This document shows positions 13,578-14,686 of a stretch of DNA of 14,686 bases, piece after piece (the first letter of the stretch is position 1; each line of letters begins with the position of its first letter). The stretch is from CALMFQ01 sp964495595 (lineage in GTDB: Bacteria > Pseudomonadota > Gammaproteobacteria > Burkholderiales > SCOH01): contig CAZBWH010000076.1 of the NCBI GenBank assembly GCA_964495595.1, forward strand, positions 1 to 14,686, read 5' to 3'. Made by a program: the position numbers and the translations under genes. Under the pieces are notes generated by a model that saw only the letters and a list, made by a program, of their open reading frames with translations, was not told the origin of the DNA and did not search any database.

Positions 13578-14686
13578 ATGAGTCAGACTATCGAAATCAA
13601 GGTGCCGGATATCGGCAATTATCACGATGTCGACGTGATCGAAGTGCTGGTGCAGCCGGGCCAGCAGATCGCCAAGGACAGTGCGCTGCTGACGCTGGAA
13701 ACCGACAAGGCGACGATGGACGTGCCATCCAGCCATGCCGGTCTGGTCAAGGAAGTGCGCGTCAAAGTTGGCGGCAAGGTGAATCAGGGTGACGTGGTGT
13801 GCCTGCTGGAAGTCAGCACCGAAGCGGGCGTCAGCCCGGCGGCAGCCGCTCCGGCTCCTGCAACGCCGGCAGCAGTCCCCGCGCCAGCGCCCATGGTTGC
13901 GCCCCCGGCGCCGCCTGCAGCAGCACCCAGCAGCAGCGCCCCGGCCAAGGTTGACGAAGCCGGCTTCCGCACCGCCCACGCCAGCCCGTCGGTGCGCAAA
14001 TTCGCCCGAGAGCTGGGCGTCGATCTCGGCGCCGTCAGCGGCAGCGGCCCGAAAGGCCGCATCACCCAGAGTGATGTGCAGGCATTCGTCAAAGCCGCTC
14101 TGAGCGCGGCTCCCAGCTGGCCTGCAGGCCAATACCAGAGCGGCACCGGGCTCGATCTGCTGCCGTGGCCGCAAATCGATTTCAGCCAGTTCGGCCCAAT
14201 TGAAAGCAAGCCGCGCAGCCGCATCCAGAAGCTGTCCGGCGCCAATCTGGCGCGCAACTGGGTGATGATTCCGCACGTCACCCAGTTCGACGAAGCCGAC
14301 ATCACCGACATGGAAGCTTTCCGCAAACAAATGGGCGAAGAACTGGCCGGGCAAGGTGTGAAGCTGACGCCGCTGGCGTTCCTGATCAAGGCCTGCGTTG
14401 CCGCGCTGCAGCAGTTCCCCAGCTTCAACGCCTCGCTCGACGGCGATAATCTGGTGCTGAAACAGTATTTCCACATCGGTTTTGCTGCCGACACGCCAAA
14501 CGGCTTGGTAGTACCGGTGCTGAAAAACGCCGATCAGAAAAGCCTGACCCAGATCGCCCGCGAAACCGGCGAGCTGGCCGCCAAAGCACGCGACGGCAAA
14601 CTCGGCGCGGCCGACATGCAAGGCGGCAGCTTCACCATCTCCAGCCTCGGCGGCATCGGCGGCACCGCGTTCACGCCGATCATCAA
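13578..14686 (+). CDS. aceF: Pyruvate dehydrogenase E2, dihydrolipoyllysine acetyltransferase (partial, 3' end outside the window)
   Basis: The first 369 codons of E2, the core that transfers acetyl groups from lipoamide to CoA and scaffolds E1 and E3. Domains are: one lipoyl domain (about 1-80; lipoylated Lys44 in ETDKATMDV), an Ala/Pro-rich flexible linker (81-130), the E1/E3 peripheral-subunit-binding domain (about 133-170; HASPSVRKFARELGVDL and GPKGRIT), a second linker (171-195), and the catalytic domain, starting near LLPWPQIDF and including MIPHVTQFDEADIT. The acetyltransferase HxxxDG active site would be past the window edge. There is a single lipoyl domain, against three in E. coli. 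The second linker contains WPAGQYQSG (181-189), encoded by a copy of the 26-base repeat found at 10270. The frame is intact across it. Confidence 0.96.
   Translation, partial: MSQTIEIKVPDIGNYHDVDVIEVLVQPGQQIAKDSALLTLETDKATMDVPSSHAGLVKEVRVKVGGKVNQGDVVCLLEVSTEAGVSPAAAAPAPATPAAVPAPAPMVAPPAPPAAAPSSSAPAKVDEAGFRTAHASPSVRKFARELGVDLGAVSGSGPKGRITQSDVQAFVKAALSAAPSWPAGQYQSGTGLDLLPWPQIDFSQFGPIESKPRSRIQKLSGANLARNWVMIPHVTQFDEADITDMEAFRKQMGEELAGQGVKLTPLAFLIKACVAALQQFPSFNASLDGDNLVLKQYFHIGFAADTPNGLVVPVLKNADQKSLTQIARETGELAAKARDGKLGAADMQGGSFTISSLGGIGGTAFTPII
14119..14144 (+). repeat. Single 26-base repeat copy inside the aceF coding sequence
   Basis: This stretch is identical at 25 of 26 positions to 10270-10295, in the same orientation; the only difference is G versus A at the tenth base. 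It contains the perfect palindrome GGCCTGCAGGCC (14119-14130). It reads through in frame as residues 181-189 of AceF, between the subunit-binding and catalytic domains. Confidence 0.9.

Noticed and set aside
12353..13579. 408-codon minus-strand open frame opposite aceE
   Set aside because: It is a shadow of aceE; its composition (Val/Gly/His-rich) reflects reverse-complement codon usage, with no domain.
10270..14144. Direct repeats flanking the membrane-protein and aceE genes considered as ends of a composite mobile element or attachment sites
   Set aside because: The enclosed genes are native-looking core genes, there is no transposase or integrase, and the right-hand copy lies inside aceF in frame. 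A dispersed short repeat explains it better.
13464..14621. 385-codon minus-strand open frame opposite aceF
   Set aside because: It is antisense to the E2 gene, whose lipoyl, binding and catalytic domains are clear in the plus-strand frame.

Overview
The window looks like chromosomal DNA from a Gram-negative betaproteobacterium, most likely Neisseriales (Chromobacteriaceae-like). The reasons are the high-GC coding style, the lpxH-type lipid A gene, the tandem cyclophilin genes beside lpxH, a homodimeric-type pyruvate dehydrogenase E1 and a glutaminyl-tRNA synthetase. The genus cannot be fixed from the sequence alone. The window holds ten genes: nine complete, plus aceF, which runs off the right edge. 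I found no tRNA, rRNA, CRISPR array, insertion sequence or prophage gene, and no gene-free stretch longer than about 150 bases.

Left block (3-4479, minus strand, transcribed right to left): a secreted TPR protein with a Csd6/NTF2-like C-terminal domain, then 7 bases later an L,D-transpeptidase-family protein with the same type of C-terminal domain, then periplasmic cyclophilin PpiA, cytoplasmic cyclophilin PpiB, and LpxH of lipid A synthesis. A good sigma70-like promoter lies just upstream of the TPR gene. The block reads as an envelope-maintenance transcription unit covering peptidoglycan editing, periplasmic folding and lipid A.

Middle block (4610-10262, plus strand): a small DUF486 membrane protein, glnS with a strong intrinsic terminator behind it, and a 1143-residue hybrid sensor kinase (PAS-GAF-GAF-HisKA-HATPase-REC-REC-HPt) that carries a whole phosphorelay but has no partner regulator nearby. 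A 130-residue three-helix membrane protein of unknown function follows on the minus strand (10382-10774), convergent with the kinase.

Right block (10907 to the end, plus strand): aceE and aceF, encoding pyruvate dehydrogenase E1 and E2, 10 bases apart.

The most unusual signal is a 26-base repeat present three times. Two inverted copies form a REPIN-like hairpin (10270-10339) in the space between the converging kinase and membrane-protein genes. A third copy, 25/26 identical to the first, lies inside the aceF reading frame (14119-14144), where it encodes nine residues of an interdomain linker. Other points are a 9-G homopolymer in ppiB, a five-unit 12-base tandem repeat (DKQA)5 in the TPR gene, and a shared C-terminal domain in two adjacent envelope genes.
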